Shown piece after piece: positions 61,872 through 64,000 of a stretch of 64,000 nt of DNA; the first letter of the stretch is position 1, and the number at the start of each line of letters is the position of its first letter. The stretch is taken from positions 124,001-188,000 of the forward strand of contig NZ_CATMFB010000001.1 of the NCBI RefSeq assembly GCF_950066645.1, read 5' to 3'. Both the position numbers and the translations under genes were made by a program. The notes below the pieces were generated by a model, which ran no database searches, was not told where the DNA came from, and saw only the letters and a program-made list of their open reading frames with translations. The stretch comes from an uncultured Thalassolituus sp. (GTDB taxonomy: Bacteria > Pseudomonadota > Gammaproteobacteria > Pseudomonadales > Oceanobacteraceae).

Positions 61872-62163
61872 GTTAAGGCTCGCACCGGCAGCCGAGCAAG
61901 ACCTGACCAATATCGCGCTTTACGGCATGGAGCAGTTTGGCATTGAACAGTCAGAGCAGTATCGCGACAAACTGAAACAGCGCTTCCTAGAATTAACGGA
62001 AGCATCGCTGATGTATCCCGCGGTTGATGATATTCGTCAAGGGTACCGACGTAGTGTTTGCGGAGTACATTCGATCTACTACCGTATTCATGTCGACCAC
62101 GTTGAGATTATACGAGTGCTGGGTAGGCAGAACACGACGAGTGAGATACCGACAGAGCACTAA
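61804..62163 (+). CDS. ParE family toxin, start unclear
   Basis: A RelE/ParE-fold toxin. The conserved part begins about residue 21 (KAELRLAPAAEQDLTNIALY) and continues with YPAVDDIRQGYRRSVCGVHSIYYRI and VEIIRVLGRQN, a complete toxin of about 98 residues. No ATG, GTG or TTG lies at the expected beginning near 61864. The only in-frame start is the ATG at 61804, inside the antitoxin gene, which adds about 20 residues. The overlap with parD is 68 bp. The toxin may be made from that ATG, from a non-standard start, or be weakly translated. Confidence 0.75.
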   Translation: MKSGKSPKKNTTPSETPSPVKAELRLAPAAEQDLTNIALYGMEQFGIEQSEQYRDKLKQRFLELTEASLMYPAVDDIRQGYRRSVCGVHSIYYRIHVDHVEIIRVLGRQNTTSEIPTEH

Positions 62164-62202
62164 AAGAGTAGCGCAAATGATTAACCGATCAGCGGAGGGC
62201 CT

Positions 62203-62445
62203 ATGAAAACAATCTCTTTTACCGAAGCGCGGGATAATCTTAATAAAGTACTGGATCAGGTTGTTAACGACGCGGAGCCCATCGTCATCAATCGCTCTAG
62301 GGAAGGCGACGTGGTGATGATGTCTCTCCATGATTACAGCAGTCTGATGGAAACAGTACATCTGCTGCGTTCATCAAAAAACTCCGCGCACTTAGGTCGT
62401 TCGATTGCGCAGTACAGTGAGAGGAAGTCTACCCAAGGGCGTTGA
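62203..62445 (+). CDS. YefM-type antitoxin, orphan
   Basis: An 80-residue Phd/YefM antitoxin: ISFTEARDNLNKVLDQVVND, then PIVINRSREGDVVMMSLHDYSSLMETVHLLRS (quoted in part), a near-classical YefM core. The C terminus (SIAQYSERKSTQGR) loses the usual YefM ending after about residue 73. No complete yoeB toxin follows; a short remnant does. Without its toxin it may still act as a DNA-binding regulator, or be decaying. Confidence 0.85.
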   Translation: MKTISFTEARDNLNKVLDQVVNDAEPIVINRSREGDVVMMSLHDYSSLMETVHLLRSSKNSAHLGRSIAQYSERKSTQGR

Positions 62446-62500
62446 TGATACAAATCGCCTTGTCTGGTTGACGACGTGGGCTGTCATACAGTTAGGATAA
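62441..62500 (+). pseudogene. Probable remnant of a yoeB toxin C terminus
   Basis: In a second frame the sequence reads VDDTNRLVWLTTWAVIQLG and then stops. DDTNRLVW followed by a short hydrophobic strand resembles the RIDDTNRLVY region near the C terminus of YoeB. It lies directly at the end of yefM where yoeB normally starts, as expected if a deletion removed the toxin body. The match is short, so chance is possible. Confidence 0.35.
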
Positions 62501-63064
62501 TATTTCATCCGTTTCGCTCACCGCCAACCAACGCTCTATCTGTTCGTCGGCCTTTTTTAAGAGATGCTCTTCATCGCCCGCAAACATAGCGGTTTCCCAC
62601 TCGGGTGTGGTGAACTGACGTTCGAAGTCTTCGATGGGCTGGTCGCGTTCGTGGTCGTCGTAGAAGCGGGTAACGTAGACGGTTTTAGTGGTGGCCTCAG
62701 GCGCTGTACGATCAAACTGCATCACCTGCCAGTTAATCTCGCCTCCTGCGTTGATGCAGATCACCGTGGTGCCTGTCACAGCCTTCAGGCGTTCTGGCCA
62801 GTCGTTGGGAATGTCGGCGTCATATTCTCCGCCATCGCATACCCAGCGCAGGCCGGTGCTGCCGATGGTTTTTATGGTTAGAGGAAATACGCAGTCATCG
62901 ACGGCTTCGAAGATGGCTTCCTCGTCTGCGGAACAGTCATCAAGGCAATCATCACCCCATTCTGGCCGGGTGTCTTCGGCCAGATAGTGAGCAGCGCGGT
63001 CACGCTCGGCGGGGCTGTTAAACTCGGCCTGAAATAGCACCAGGCGGTAGTCGATGACTGACAT
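62492..63064 (-). CDS. Hypothetical protein
   Basis: A 190-residue acidic soluble protein that I do not recognise. It contains WGDDCLDDCSADEEAIFEAVDDCVFPLTIK (quoted in part), a patch of Asp and Cys, and VYVTRFYDDHERDQPIEDFERQF. It has no signal peptide or membrane segment. The start is 2 bp after the stop of the upstream 287-residue protein, so the two are a pair. Small acidic proteins paired with another unknown next to toxin-antitoxin genes are sometimes immunity proteins; that is only a possibility. Confidence 0.65.
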   Translation of the reverse strand: MSVIDYRLVLFQAEFNSPAERDRAAHYLAEDTRPEWGDDCLDDCSADEEAIFEAVDDCVFPLTIKTIGSTGLRWVCDGGEYDADIPNDWPERLKAVTGTTVICINAGGEINWQVMQFDRTAPEATTKTVYVTRFYDDHERDQPIEDFERQFTTPEWETAMFAGDEEHLLKKADEQIERWLAVSETDEILS

Positions 63065-63066
63065 CT

Positions 63067-63930
63067 TCAGACAGAGACCTTGCCGTCACGTACATCGGCC
63101 CAGATTTTACGCAGCCACTGGGGCGTGCCTTCGTCTTCGAGGATTTCTATCATCAAACGATTCGCCTTGATGTTATTCGGGTGATATAGCTCTTCAGCAT
63201 CATCCCGAAGGCCGTTTTTGATATCACAACAGTTATAAACAGCGTCTGATTCACTGTCCTTATCCGATAACAAATCATACGAAAAAGTCGATACCAGCAG
63301 GCCATGCAGCCATTGGTATGGAACAAACCCGCAGGGGTTCGATTTATTGGGCGTTAGTTTCGACATATAAAAAAATATCTGGAGAAAGGTCTCTTGCGGG
63401 CTTTTCCAGGGGATTTTGCGGTATTCGTCCCGGCCTAGTGTGATCATGTCATCGGTATAGACATCGCTCTGTACAAAATAGGGCAGCATACGCTGCTCCA
63501 GGCCACCAAAAATGCCAAAAGCCAATGATTCCTCAGACTGACCGATGTAGGTGTTGTATTTGATAAACATGTCGCGGCTAAAATTGTAGTTACAACCGTA
63601 TTTAACGCAACGTTCCCAGATGTTAGCCCAGGCCGCTTCGCTCTGATCTGAGCACAAGAGCAATGTCAGCCATAGTCCCCCATCCCACTGATGGGGGTGG
63701 TACTCAGCCGATATTTCTGAATACGCCCATTTAGAATACTCAGCGTCGAAATTGGGAGACTCCAGAAGAAAGTATTCTTTCTTAATCTGCGGAATTGATA
63801 ACTTTAAAGCGGACGAGCGGCACTCCTCGATGATATTTTTAATAAACTTCCACTGTTTCTTCCGGATTTTCTGCCAGTCTTTGACATGATTTCCCGGAAA
63901 TACCGGCTCGATCTTTTCATATTCGAACAT
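63067..63930 (-). CDS. Hypothetical protein, AT-rich
   Basis: A 287-residue soluble protein of unknown family, rich in Trp, Tyr and Phe (HPHQWDGGLWLTLLLCSDQSEAAWANIWERCVKYG, quoted in part) with a helical, repeat-like feel. AAGGAAG precedes the ATG. The gene is visibly richer in A and T than the rest of the window, suggesting recent transfer. It is followed directly by the 190-residue acidic protein. It could be an immunity protein of a polymorphic toxin system whose toxin lies beyond the window edge (63931-64000 holds only its promoter region). Unproven. Confidence 0.7.
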   Translation of the reverse strand: MFEYEKIEPVFPGNHVKDWQKIRKKQWKFIKNIIEECRSSALKLSIPQIKKEYFLLESPNFDAEYSKWAYSEISAEYHPHQWDGGLWLTLLLCSDQSEAAWANIWERCVKYGCNYNFSRDMFIKYNTYIGQSEESLAFGIFGGLEQRMLPYFVQSDVYTDDMITLGRDEYRKIPWKSPQETFLQIFFYMSKLTPNKSNPCGFVPYQWLHGLLVSTFSYDLLSDKDSESDAVYNCCDIKNGLRDDAEELYHPNNIKANRLMIEILEDEGTPQWLRKIWADVRDGKVSV

Positions 63931-64000
63931 TTCACTTCCTTATGAACTATTAGTTTCCCGGAAATTTACCGGCGAATAATTCAATAAATAGAAAAACAGG

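Noticed and set aside
62445-62471. An eight-codon frame ATG-to-TGA directly after yefM as a small toxin
   Set aside because: Too short and without a ribosome-binding site; the other frame with YoeB-like residues is more informative.
1-64000. CRISPR arrays, tRNA genes, insertion sequences or prophage genes
   Set aside because: No regularly spaced repeats, cloverleaf structures, transposase, integrase or phage structural genes were recognised by reading.

Overview
This is a 64 kb chromosomal stretch of a Gram-negative gammaproteobacterium, most likely from the Pseudomonadales/Oceanospirillales side. The evidence is a set of lipopolysaccharide core genes (waaA, hldE, hldD, an LpxL-type acyltransferase), a run dgcP / endonuclease / dsbA / cytochrome c4 / cytochrome c5 / engB in the order I recall for Pseudomonas aeruginosa, and a Fur-regulated fagA-fumC pair of Pseudomonas type. 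No tRNA, rRNA, CRISPR array, insertion sequence or prophage was seen.

Layout. 1-5.7 kb: the end of a TolC-like protein, then envelope genes for the LPS inner core and lipid A. 5.8-10.4 kb: a tightly overlapping five-gene operon (acyl-CoA dehydrogenase, two SDR oxidoreductases, an APH-type phosphotransferase, a histidine phosphatase), probably fatty-acid or acyl-CoA catabolism. 10.5-17 kb: a subtilase lipoprotein, comM, two tiny membrane proteins and an EAL phosphodiesterase-type protein. 17-21 kb: rep helicase, then fagA-fumC behind a Fur-like box. 21-28.6 kb: a large lipoprotein and a yhiI-rbbA-yhhJ type ABC exporter operon. 28.7-32 kb: a secreted protein and a Fur-box operon of three iron-uptake membrane proteins (DUF3649-like, PepSY, DUF3325-like).

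32-50 kb is a metal and envelope-stress region. It holds a DmeR/DmeF-type repressor and cation efflux pair, an ECF sigma/anti-sigma pair divergent from a subtilase with a long acidic coiled coil, a DUF5666 lipoprotein and an outer-membrane barrel protein, and an MFS transporter with a His-rich tail. Next comes a BlaI/M56-peptidase pair heading a heavy-metal RND efflux operon (TolC-type, adaptor, CzcA-type pump, HupE/UreJ protein, membrane anchor protein, DUF6488 protein), with chrA converging on it.

50-60.8 kb returns to conserved chromosome: glmS, dgcP, endonuclease, dsbA, two cytochromes c, engB, a secreted lipase-like hydrolase, a 0.5 kb intergenic region with an orphan terminator (candidate small RNA or leader) and a Tat-exported GMC oxidoreductase. 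60.9-64 kb is accessory: a Phd/ParE pair, a ParD/ParE pair, an orphan YefM with a probable yoeB remnant, and two unrecognised genes.

The strongest candidates for new biology are the sigma/anti-sigma/coiled-coil-subtilase/DUF5666/barrel locus (33.2-38.2 kb), the BlaI/M56 control of a metal pump with a His-rich periplasmic loop in place of a beta-lactam sensor (39.6-48.3 kb), and the orphan structured RNA near 59.0-59.14 kb.
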